Below, in pieces: positions 1 through 12,726 of a stretch of DNA of 64,000 nucleotides (position 1 is its first letter; each line of letters opens with the position of its first letter). Position numbers and translations under genes: made by a program. The notes under the pieces were generated by a model. That model ran no database searches, was not told the DNA's origin, and saw only the letters and a list, made by a program, of their open reading frames with translations. Source of the stretch: Leptobrachium leishanense (lineage: Eukaryota; Chordata; Amphibia; Anura; Megophryidae); contig CM019069.1 of the NCBI GenBank assembly GCA_009667805.1, forward strand, positions 59,017,422-59,081,421, written 5' to 3'.

Positions 1-560
1 TACGGTGCTGTTTGAAGGCATTGCAAATCCCCATAGAGAAGTAATGGTTAATCTATTCAGAGAACACCAAACAGCAGAGAAATGGCAGTGAAATGCCCTG
101 ATGTTCGGTGGTTTCAATCAGCAGGTTTATTCAGGCGAACCCCATAGATTTCAATGTTAAAAATATTCCCATTTTTATGCAATATCTAATAAACCATTTA
201 TTATTTTAATCTGCAGTAAAAAGTCTTTGATTTTTTTTAGTACCCTTTAGTCATTTTTCAGCAAAATTCCCCCCCCCCTTTATTTTAATAGCGGTTTTTC
301 TTTTTTCTGTAACAGAACTTTTTATTATCAATCATAGGATCTTATATGTAAATTCCAGACATTTTCGTTCAGTAGTTCTTTTGAAAACAGCAGGCCACGG
401 GTTTGCGGTGGCAGCATTCAGCGGCCGACACCATGCACTTTGGGGACCATGCGGTGAATGGTGAATTCACTGCAGGGTGGGGAAATTTTATTCCCCGAAG
501 TGCAGGGAACTACAGAACACCAACATGTTGGCGTCATTTCGGTGCTCTGTGAGTAACCCA
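1..560. mobile_element. Partial non-autonomous element, 'ttattcagagag' family (copy 1)
   Basis: The window opens inside this copy. It shares long stretches with 28390-29095 and 36444-37336 (for example the segment around caatgttaaaaatattccc and the flanking aataaaccatttattatttt). It ends near 560 with gtgctctgtgagtaaccc, a diverged form of the family's terminal repeat. Confidence 0.6.
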
Positions 561-582
561 TTTAGTGGTGAGGTTTTTTGCT

Positions 583-800
583 GCCCCCTGGAAAGTGAAA
601 GCCTAGGCCTTGCCTACCCAGGACATACTTGAAAATTAGTGAAATCTCAATGTATCCTTCCTGGCAAAATACTTTGCAAAAGTAATAAAAAAAATAAATT
701 ATTTTTTATTTTTTTAAAGGGGTGGGGCCACCAGTCCAGGCCGCCGCCCCCTGGAACGTGCCGCCCTAGGCCTAGGCCTTGTTGGCCTAGGCCAAAATAC
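583..800. repeat. Retroposon 3' tail in a duplicated GC-rich segment
   Basis: Bases about 620-680 (ggacatacttgaaaattag, then atctcaatgtatccttcc) match the 3' tail of the SINE at 62030-62230 and the short insert at 55900-55967. It is followed by an A/T-rich tail. On both sides lies related sequence containing gccccctgg and gcctaggcctt, suggesting insertion into, or duplication of, an older repeat. Confidence 0.5.
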
Positions 801-899
801 CCCACTGGGTCTATTGAGGATTACCACATCACAACGAGCCCTACACGTCATGGGGTTTTAGTGGTAAAATCTTAAAACTAAATGTTTTATTATTTGTAA

Positions 900-1630
900 A
901 TACAAAACTTCACAATTTTAATCTTCGGTGTCCTACAAAATAAGACATATTTAATTTTTTTTATATAAAATAAAAAGCATCTTGTAACTTTCACACACAC
1001 ACAGCAATATAACAATATTTTTTTTCACGTACGAAAAAAGTGTCTGCGTGGATCACAAAGAGGTAGCATGTTGTTCATTTTTTAAAAGTTAGCTGTTGGT
1101 CCTCCTAGAATTGAATTGCTAAATGTGCATTAAGGGGAATTTTCTCTTATGTTTTGAGGTATTTGAGGTTTTTCTTCTTATTAGATCTCGTTCATATCAG
1201 TATATCAGTTTCCAAATGTATCAACTACACAGTGTCTCGCTTCTTTTCTCAACGCATCAGGTTAAATAATGAGCACTTTAAGTCTTTTAAGACTGTAGAG
1301 AAAGTCTGAGTAAAATGTCCTAGAAAACAAAATAAAGCAAAAAAACAGTTGATCTGCACACTTAGTAAAGCAGAGGTGCACTCCTAAAACAAGGCTTCCC
1401 AAAAAAACCTCTATAAATCCTAGAAAACAAAATAAACATTTATTTAAGATAAAACTTATAAACACATAAATATTTGTTTTAATTTTACAATGTATGAAAG
1501 AATGTAGTTAAGATATAAAATGTACATGCATAAACTGAATGTATATCAGCATAGTCAAACTTATATCAAAGTTGCCTAGCGTAGGCAAAAAACTGAGTTA
1601 ACATATTTTTCTAAGAGATGCAGTAAAACG
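900..1630. other. AT-rich intergenic DNA, nothing recognised
   Basis: No ORF of note, no terminal repeats and no tandem structure beyond a repeated segment (tcctagaaaacaaaataaa at about 1318 and 1420). Confidence 0.5.
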
Positions 1631-1940
1631 GCTCAGAACTCCACTCCACATCATACTGGGAGAAGAGGAACCGGCGGGGAAAATATCTGCCCAATACGTC
1701 GCAGAATGTCACAGACTGAGAGGAACATGAGAGATCCCGGACTTATAAATCCCCAACACGGACTCGCCCCCATCCCACTTCACATTATCCCTTACCCCTG
1801 ATAATGTCCATGGACTTGCCCATTTCCCCCCCAATATATATACCACTACCCCCCCCCTCCACCCCATATAACTTCCCCATATGCTTTGGCAATGCTAAAA
1901 TGTATTTGGTCCTGCCAATAAAGCTTATTTTGATTTGATT
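1630..1940 (+). mobile_element. LINE-like 3' end
   Basis: A 5'-truncated retroelement tail: an AC-rich 3' region, then tttggtcctgccaataaag, with AATAAA at about 1918, ending in a short TTTGATT-type repeat near 1930-1940. The layout fits a LINE 3' end; the family is not certain. Confidence 0.45.
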
Positions 1941-2109
1941 TAATTATCGGCACACGCATGTGTTAATTCTGTTTTAAGGCACTACAATACTATTATGTTT
2001 AAGGTCTCAAACAACCAAATCCAATAATGGACACAGCCCTTCTCGTTACATGCAGAGAGCCACGTCAGGCAACCACATTAATGTGAAGTATTGATATTTG
2101 GGTAAGAAC

Positions 2110-2335
2110 TGTTAGAAACTGCTGTTCGGCGTTCTCTGAATAGATTAACCATTGCTTCTCTATGGGGGATTTCACTGCCTTCGAACAGGCACCGTACTTG
2201 CTGGCAGTTCGCCAAAATTTGGCAAACTGCCTGCTCTCTGAATAGCCGAATGGCCACGAAATGTCACCGTACGGGGAAATTCCCTGATCGGTGACATTTT
2301 GGGGCCAGAACGGCTCTCTCTAAATTACCCCTTTT
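2110..2335. mobile_element. Fragment of the 'ttattcagagag' element family (copy 2)
   Basis: Reads gttctctgaatagattaacc then tctctatgggggatttcac and caggcaccgtac, the reverse complement of segments at 1-60 and 36560-36650. It ends near ctctctctaaattacccc. No target duplication was resolved. Confidence 0.5.
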
Positions 2336-2641
2336 ATAAAATTATATGCTAGATTAGAGCGATAGACTGACAGACAGATATATAATCATATAAAAAGGCA
2401 TCTCATTTTTTTACAGACACTATAAAATGTAATCTGGACTTAGGTTACCATCTGAAAACTGTAATTATGTGGTTTAAGATTAATAACATAAGAAATGGCT
2501 ACATACCTTTATACACTTACTAATCGTATTTTGTCACTTATCTTTTTTTTTAATTGAATTTTAAGCACTACTGGTTATTTAAAAAAGTATATTTATTGTA
2601 GCTGGTAATCAATAAATGTTCGTAGGAGAACACTGTAATTA

Positions 2642-4288
<1,647 letters not shown>

Positions 4289-4468
4289 TATTTGTACTTT
4301 ATTGTCACAATATTAAAAAAACCTGATCACCGTTTTATTCCACAGATGCAAAAAGCTCTTTCTCTCATTCTGATTTATTTATTTCTCGATATTATTTGGC
4401 AGAGTGGGGGAGGCAGTTTCAAAATATCCATATTAATTCAAAATACTTTTCCCACACAACGTACCTTT

Positions 4469-4570
4469 TCAAACATGTACTCTGGCCGTGTTAACTGGAG
4501 CCATCGACATATATTCGTTATTATGGTCAACATTTACTTGCATGTGTGTTTTTACACATTTATTACAATG
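4469..4570 (-). CDS. ICOS: ICOS-like exon 4: cytoplasmic tail and stop
   Basis: Acceptor ATGTTTTCACAG at 4571 opens 33 codons plus TGA (4471-4469), read in phase 0 from exon 3. The tail begins HCNKCVK and carries EYMSM then APVNTAR. The Tyr-Met-x-Met site is the known p85 PI3-kinase SH2 site of this family; Ser at +2 rather than Asn means no Grb2-type YxN site, as in ICOS and unlike CD28. Four bases after the stop there is a strong donor-like site (AAAAG|GTACGT, exon end 4465), so a 3'-UTR exon may lie further left. No polyadenylation site could be assigned. Confidence 0.83.
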   Translation of the reverse strand, partial: HCNKCVKTHMQVNVDHNNEYMSMAPVNTARVHV

Positions 4571-7500
4571 CTGTGAAAACATAAATAGAATTATTAAACT
4601 GATAAATTTGGTTGTAAATTTCATGCAAAAATAATCTGTAGGCAGGGGTCAAGTGCTAAAAAAAAGAAGTGTGGGAACTCACCACTTGAAAGTCAACACA
4701 TTTATCCCAATCCCAAGCAGTTTGTTGCTACTATTCCATCCTACACTGTATAACTCCCCCTGGACTCATTTATTGGTACTTACTGAAGTGATGCAAAAGA
4801 CCCTATTACACCTGATCCATTAGCATGACTGAGTGAGCTGTTAAGCATAACGGTCCCACTCATTCAAGGTAACAGCCTCTGTCTTATTCCAGCTGAGGTG
4901 CAAACTTCTCTTGCGACTCAGCTGTTACAGCTGCCTATTGTACTTTAAAACTTCTTATACTTTTTATTGGAAACGTAAATGCAGAGACACCCAAAGATAC
5001 CAAGGTCACTTGTTATTCTTGTTTTCAGTTGGCAATGAAAAATAGTCCCCAGTCTCCCTCCACGATCACTCCGCAGCCATGCGCGATCTGACGAGAGCAA
5101 GATCACATGTCTCAGAAGCAAAACCCTCCATGGAGTCCTTGCGGTGGCACATAAGCACTGCCGCAAGTATCCTGGAGGCTAGCTGACGTTATGGGGCAGG
5201 CTGCTGGATTCAGAGCCTGCCTCGTAAAATACCTGTGTTCATACCTATGCCAACTCTACTGACACTAGGGGCACTATCTTATGCCTCTAATTAAAAATTT
5301 GCGCTCGCAATTTCCCTTAGCGTCCCTATTTTAACTTGAGGCACATGATAGTGCCCATCGTGTCAGTAGAGTTGGCGTAGGTGTGAACATGGGGTGTGCC
5401 TGTTGTGTGTCAGGCACACCCGAATGTTGGGTAAAGGGTTCATATTTGACCCCCTACATAGATATTTTGGATGTTCATTAGCTGGTTCATGATAAATTAC
5501 ATGAATATTGACTGCATAAATATTGGTTATTCCCAACTAAAAGTAACCGTTCTGCACAAAATTATCTAAGCATAGATATTTAATTAATAACTACTCAAAG
5601 GGTGCACAAAATAATGAAATGGGCTGGGCACACCATTGAGAGGTTGTAATGAGGAGCCGCTAATGCTTAACTGTTTGCACCAACTTCCCGTACGTGCATC
5701 TCCATGTAGCGCTGTTTAAAACTCTGTTGCTGTATTGCTCAGTTTTGGCCACCAGAGGGAGACAAGCGCAATGTAAACATACTGGACACAATGGGACTAC
5801 GTTTTCCAGCATGCTTTGGGGCAGAGACAGGAAGTGGGTGGGGATTGAGGAGAGGACATCCGCAGCCTCGTGGAAGGAGAGCCAGTGTGAGCCGAGGGGT
5901 GAACAGAGTGAGACGCACGTGAGACTGTGAGCGATTGTTACCAGGCCGGAGAGCAGGCGCTGCCTTGCCGACGCTGGGGATCGATACAGTGTCTTGCCAG
6001 AGACCTAGTAATCCACCGCGGAGAGGTTTTGCACAGACGCAGAGTAGCAGATTGGACCCCGAGTAAGGAGACCGTGATGATCCACAGGGAGTGCAGGCGG
6101 TAGGACGTAGAACTTGTTGTAAAGACGGACAAGCAGGAGAAGCGGATCCGGTGGCACAGAGTCCCAGTAAAATCCATCGGAGAGACGTCCTTGATCGGGC
6201 AGCGGAACAGAGTGTCTGGCGGATGGGTGAGAGGCCTTCCAGGCCACAGTCAAACTTTAACGAAGCACGCTGCAGTATTGCTTAAATCTACAGGGCCCCA
6301 ACGTGACTAGTCGAAGATTTACTAAATCCTTTCACTGGCCAGTTGAAATCTAGTACCCGGGTACCTGAGCTCACAGACACACACACACCTTTTTGGGACA
6401 TAACCTGCACGGGACTTACACTCCAGAAACGAAGGGGTTAAACTTTTATTTTACCGCTGCGGTGTATAGAAAACCCTGTTTTCTATACACCGTGCTTACA
6501 TTATATATGCCACTTTATTGAGACCAGTAAAGAATATAATTTATAAAATCCACAACAGTGCTGGCGTATATTTATTCCCTAGTGCGGAGAGACTAACCCG
6601 AGGTTAAATTCAGCGGCTCCTCCGGGAGTGAGCGCTACATCCGTATTACCTGTTTGGCCGGAACAGGAGCCGAATGGAATTACCAGAGAAGAGTAACATT
6701 TACTCTTTGAATTCCCAGCTATTCCCACATAACTTAGCCACTAACGTACTGACTTAAAAACACCCTCACCTTTTTATGGATGCATTGATAGAATATAACC
6801 GTAAAACATAGAAAAAGTAACACTGCTAGTACAATCATAATCCAGAAGATAATTGATGAGTCTTCAGTGTTGGGTTGCGGAATGGCATCTAGAAGGAAAT
6901 ATTTTTTAAAAAAATGTTTAAATACTTTTAATCTCTGAGCTATGGGATCTTACAGCATTTAATGCACATATATTACAGAGCACTCAACAGTATCAGTAAT
7001 GACTTATACCAAAATTTGGGCCTCTATCTTGAAGCAGTGATTTGCGAATGAGGATTTGGTAACAAACTAATGGTAGCAAGCTAGTATGGTTTTCCGCAGT
7101 GGTCAAGTCCAAAAAAGAGAAGTGTGGAAACGCATCAAGATTTTTGTCCCCCAGTTAGTAATTATCATCTAGCACGTAACATGGACACACACTCAAATCT
7201 CATATTTATATGTGTCTATGTGGATTTTAGCGATAATGTTTTATAAATTCTATATTTATTGTGACGCAACAAGGAAAGATATGATTAAATACAAGCATTA
7301 CAGTGTGTAGGACCAACGGCAACTCAGTTCCCTCTGCAAAAATAGTGGAGCAGCTGCATTCCCACGCATTTCCCTTCGATCCCTGGTTTCCCGAGTGAGG
7401 CAGAATGCATTATCGCTTAGCGCTAATGCCAATAGCTATAATGCACATGCATGATGCTTCACACAGAAATTGCACTGTTTTTCCACATTAAATACTATTT

Positions 7501-10500
7501 CTTTTCCTAATATTGGAATGCTAGGAAACATTTTTAAAGCATGATATTATTGACATATATTCCGTAGTTTGTGGTGGCCACATTTGGTAGAGGCTATCAG
7601 CAGCCTCTGCTCAATTATTAAAGGGCAACAAAGGAAACTATTTTTTAACAGAGTGTTCCTTTTATATCCCTCATTAATAACTGCACCTATTGCTCTGCAA
7701 GGAAAACCCCATGTGACATTTTTGGTGATTCAGTGATTGAGCAGGGAGAACATCCTTCAAAACTAATCATATGGGTTAGAGGCTTTGCTCCCCATTTTAA
7801 AATGTATATTTTGGATTAAAACAATATTCAAACTTAAAAGTAAATCCTGGCTCCAGAACCCACTTTGTGTATTGCCATCGATTCATCTTTGTAATACAAT
7901 GCACGGTACTCACGGGAATTGGTGGATGGTCGTAGACCACTACAGGCCCTCAACACAATCCATCTCACTATAATCCAACACCCAGATTCCCAAACTATGC
8001 TTTCCCATATTCCATCAAGTAATCCCTAGTCCGGGCAACATTTATTTTGTTCCTTGACATGTTTATAGTTTGTTATTATGGTTATGATTCTCATAATGAT
8101 ATTTTTCTTTGTTTTAAATGATTATTTTTTTACCTTGCCACATATCCTTACTGTTATAACCTCCTGATAACAGTAAAAATTTTACAGGGACACACATCAG
8201 TTCTTCCACTATTTTTAACTGTCACGTTTATACAATACTTGTTTTATTAGGTGACTAGGTGTAAAGCCTGCCCAGAGGGCAGTCTATTGATAAGTGTGGT
8301 GCGTTGTGCTTGGTTCTGTGCTCGGTGCCGTTTATTGTGCTGTGTTTGGCTCTGTGCTCGGCTCTGTGCCGTTTATTCTGTTGTGCTCGGCTCTGTGCCG
8401 TCTATTGTACTGTGCTCGGCTCTGTGGCGTTTTTATTGTGCTCGGCTCTGTGGTGTTTATTCTGTTTTGCTCGGCTCTGTGCTGGGCTCTGCACATCGGC
8501 TCTGTGCTCTGCTCTGTGCCGTATATTGTGCTCTGCTTTTATTGTGCTCTGCGCCGTTTATTGTGTTGTGCTTGGTTCTGTGCTCGGCGCCGTTTATTGT
8601 GCTGTGATTGGCTGTGCTGTATATTGTGCTGTGCTCTGTGCCGTATATTGTGCTGTGCTCTGTGCCGTATATTGTGCTCGGCTCTGTGCCGTATATTGTG
8701 CTCGGCTCTGTGCCGTTTATTGTGCTCGGCTCTGTGCCGTCTATTGTGCTGTGCTTGGCTCTGTGGCGTTTATTGTGCCTGGCTCTGTGGCGTTTATTGT
8801 GCTCGGCTCTGTGGCGTTTATTGTGCTCGGCTCTGTGGCGTTTATTGTGCTCGGCTCTGTGGCGTTTATTGTGCTCGGCTCTGTGGCGTTTATTGTGCTC
8901 GGCTCTGTGGCGTTTATTCTGTTGTGCTCGGCTCTGACATTTATTGTGCTTGGCTCTGTGCAGTCTATTGTGCCGTGCTCGGCTCTGTGCCGTTTATTGT
9001 GCTCTGCTCTGTGCCTTTAATGGGTTGTGCTCTGCTCTGTGCCATCTATTGTGCTCTGCTTGGCGCTCTGCTCTGTGCTCTGCTCAGCGCTGGGCTCAGG
9101 TACTGGGCTCAGGCGCTGGGCTCTGCGCTCAGGCGCTGGGCTCTGCGCTCAGGCGCTGGGCTCAGGCGCTGGGCTCTGCGCTCAGGTGCTGGGCTCTGCG
9201 CTCAGGCGCTGGGCTCTGCGCTCAGGGGCTCAGGCGCTGGGCTCTGCGCTCAGGGGCTCAGGCACTGGGCTCTGCGCTCAGGCGCTGGGCTCTGCGCTCA
9301 GGGGCTCAGGCGCTGGGCTCTGCGCTCAGGGGCTCAGGCGCTGGGCTCTGCGCTCAGGGGCTCAGGCGCTGGGCTCTGTGCTCAGGGGCTCAGACGCTGG
9401 GCTCTGCGCTCAGGGGCTCAGGCGCTGGGCTCTGCGCTCAGGGGCTCGGGCTCTGCACTCAGGGGCTCAGGCACTGGGCTCTGCGCTCAGACGCTGGGCT
9501 CTGCGCTCAGGGGCTCAGGCGCTGGGCTCTGCGCTCAGGCGCTGGGCTCTGCGCTCAGGGGCTCAGGCGCTGGGCTCTGCGCTCAGGGGCTCAGGCGCTG
9601 GGCTCTCTGCGCTCAGGGGCTCAGCGCTGGGCTCTGCGCTCAGGGCTCAGGCGCTGGGCTCTCTGCGCTCAGGGGCTCAGGCGCTGGGCTCTGCGCTCAG
9701 GGGCTGGGCTCTGCGCTCAGGCGCTGGGCTCAGGCGCTAAGGTGCTGGGCTCAGGCGCTAAGGCTCTGCGCTCAGGCGCTGGGCTCTGCGCTCAGGCGCT
9801 GGGCTCAGGCGCTGGGCTCAGGTGCTAAGGCGCTGGGCTCTGCGCTCAGGCGCTGGGCCCAGGCGCTAAGGCGCTGGGCTCAGGTGCTGGGCTCAGGCGC
9901 TAAGGCGCTGGGCTCAGGCGCTAAGGCGCTGGGCTCAGGCGCTGGGCTCTGCGCTCAGGCACTGGGCTCTGCGCTCAGGCGCTGGGCTCTGCGCTCAGGG
10001 GCTCAGGCGCTGGGCTCTGCGCTCAGGGGCTCAGGCGCTGGGCTCTGCTCTCAGGGGCTCAGGCGCTGGGCTCTGCGCTGGGCTCTGCGCTCAGGTGCTG
10101 GGCTCAGGCGCTCAGGCGCTGGGCTCTGCGCTCAGGGGCTCAGGCGCTGGGCTCTGCGCTCAGGGGCTCAGGCGCTGGGCTCTGCGCTCAGGGGCTCAGG
10201 CGCTGGGCTCTGCGCTCAGGGGCTCAGGCGCTGGGCTCTGCGCTCAGGGGCTCAGGCGCTGGGCTCGCGCTCAGGCGCTGGGCTCTGCGCTCAGGGGCTC
10301 AGGCGCTGGGCTCTCTGCGCTCAGGGGCTCAGGCGCTGGCTCTGCGCTCAGGGGCTCAGGCGCTGGGCTCTGCGCTCAGGGGCTCAGGCGCTGGGCTCTG
10401 CGCTCAGGCGCTGGGCTCAGGCGCTGGGCTCAGGCGCTAAGGCGCTGGGCTCAGGCGCTAAGGCTCTGGGCTCAGGCGCTGGGCTCTGCGCTCAGGCGCT

Positions 10501-12673
10501 GGGCTCAGGCGCTCAGGCGCTGGGCTCAGGCGCTCAGGCGCTGGGCTCAGGCGCTAAGGCACTGGGCTCAGGCGCTAAGGCGCTGGGCTCAGGCGCTGGG
10601 CTCTGTGCTCAGGCGCTGGGCTCTGCGCTCAGGGGCTCAGGCGCTGGGCTCTGCGCTCAGGGGCTCAGGCGCTGGGCTCTGCGCTCAGGGGCTCAGGCGC
10701 TGGGCTCTGCGCTCAGGCACTGGGCTCAGGCGCTGGGCTCAGGCGCTAAGGTGCTGGGCTCAGGTGCTAAGGCGCTGGGCTCAGGCGCTGGGCTCTGTGC
10801 TCAGGCGCTGGGCTCTGCGCTCAGGCGCTGGGCTCTGCGCTCTGCGCTCAGGTGCTGGGCTCAGGCGCTCAGGCGCTCAGGCGCTGGGCTCAGGCGCTCA
10901 GGCGCTGGGCTCAGGCGCTAAGGCGCTGGGCTCAGGCGCTAAGGCGCTGGGCTCAGGCGCTAAGGCGCTGGCTCAGGCGCTGGGCTCTGCGCTCAGGCGC
11001 TGGGCTCTGCGCTCAGGGGCTCAGGCGCTGGGCTCTGCGCTCAGGTGCTGGGCTCAGGCGCTCAGGCGCTGGGCTCAGGCGCTCAGGCGCTGGGCTCAGG
11101 CGCTAAGGCGCTGGGCTCAGGCGCTAAGGCGCTGGCTCAGGCGCTGGGCTCTGCGCTCAGGCGCTGGGCTCTGCGCTCAGGGGCTCAGGCGCTGGGCTCT
11201 GCGCTCAGGGGCTGGGCTCTGCGCTCAGGGGCTCAGGTGCTGGGCTCTGCGCTCAGGGGCTCAGGCGCTGGCTCTGCTCTCAGGGGCTCAGGCGCTGGGC
11301 TCTGCGCTCAGGGGCTCAGGCGCTGGGCTCTGCGCTCAGGCGCTGGGCTCAGGCGCTCAGGGGCTCAGGCGCTGGCTCTGCGCTCAGGGGCTCAGGCGCT
11401 GGCTCTGCGCTCAGGGGCTCAGGCGCTGGCTCTGCGCTCAGGCGCTGGGCTCTGCGCTCAGGGGCTCAGGCGCTGGGCTCTGCACTCAGGGGCTCAGGCG
11501 CTGGGCTCTGCGCTCAGGGGCTCAGGCGCTGGGCTCTGCACTCAGGCGCTGGCTCAGGCGCTGGGCTCAGGCGCTAAGGCGCTGGGCTCAGGCGCTAAGG
11601 CTCTGGGCTCAGGCACTGGGCTCTGCGCTCAGGCGCTGGCTCAGGCGCTCAGGCGCTGGGCTCAGGCGCTAAGGCGCTGGGCTCAGGCGCTGGGCTCTGT
11701 GCTCAGGCGCTGGGCTCTGCGCTCAGGGACTCAGGTGCTGGGCTCTGCTCTCAGGGGCTCAGGCGCTGGGCTCTGCGCTCAGGTGCTGGGCTCAGGCGCT
11801 GGGCTCAGGCGCTAAGGCGCTGGGCTCAGGCGCTAAGGCGCTGGGCTCTGTGCTCAGGCGCTGGGCTCTGCGCTCAGGTGCTGGGCTCAGGCGCTCAGGC
11901 GCTGGGCTCAGGCGCTAAGGCGCTGGGCTCAGGCGCTGGGCTCTGCGCTCAGGCGCTGGGCTCTGCGCTCAGGCGCTGGGCTCTGCGCTCAGGGGCTCAG
12001 TCGCTGGGCTCTGCGCTCAGGGGCTCAGGCGCTGGGCTCTGCGCTCAGGCGCTGGGCTCAGGCGCTGGGCTCTGCGCTCAGGCGCTAAGGTGCTGGGCTC
12101 AGGCGCTCAGGCGCTCAGGCGCTGGGCTCTGCGCTCAGGCGCTGGGCTCTGCGCTCAGATGCTGGGCTCGGTGCTGGGCTCTGCGCTCAGGCGCTGGGCT
12201 CGGTGCTGGGCTCTGCGCTCAGGCGCTGGGCTCGGTGCTGGGCTCTGCGCTCAGGTGCTGGGCTCGGCGCTCAGGCGCTGGGCTCAGGCACTAAGGCGCT
12301 GGGCTCGGTGCTGGGCTCTGGGCTGTTTTTGCGCCCTTCCAACATTGGTGGTCCTGCGGCGGGAGGCGCGTGGCAACCTCCGTAACAGGCTGTTGGGGTT
12401 TGGATGCGCGCGCAGCCGGTGCGCGCGCGCCACCTACCGCAGCACGCCCAAAGCGTCCAACGGAGGTTGGATGCGCGCGCAGCAAACCTCCGTAGGACGC
12501 TTTGGGCGCGCTGTGGCGGGTGGCGCGCGCGCACCCGGCTGCGCGCGCATTCCAACCGCCACAGCACCCCGTGGGCTGCGCGCATGCGCAGTCCGTATAT
12601 ATATATATATACACACACACACTGTAACCCCATGTGGATATATATACACACACATACACATATATGGTTGTTA

Positions 12674-12726
<53 letters not shown>

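Noticed and set aside
8294..10921. 875-codon open frame through the GC minisatellite
   Set aside because: It is a by-product of stop-poor tandem units; neighbouring frames are equally open and unit changes shift the frame freely.
9086..12315. Immunoglobulin switch-region-like repeats (GGGCT pentamers)
   Set aside because: GGGCT is frequent, but AGCT hotspots are missing, amphibian switch regions are AT-rich, and no Ig constant exon is nearby.
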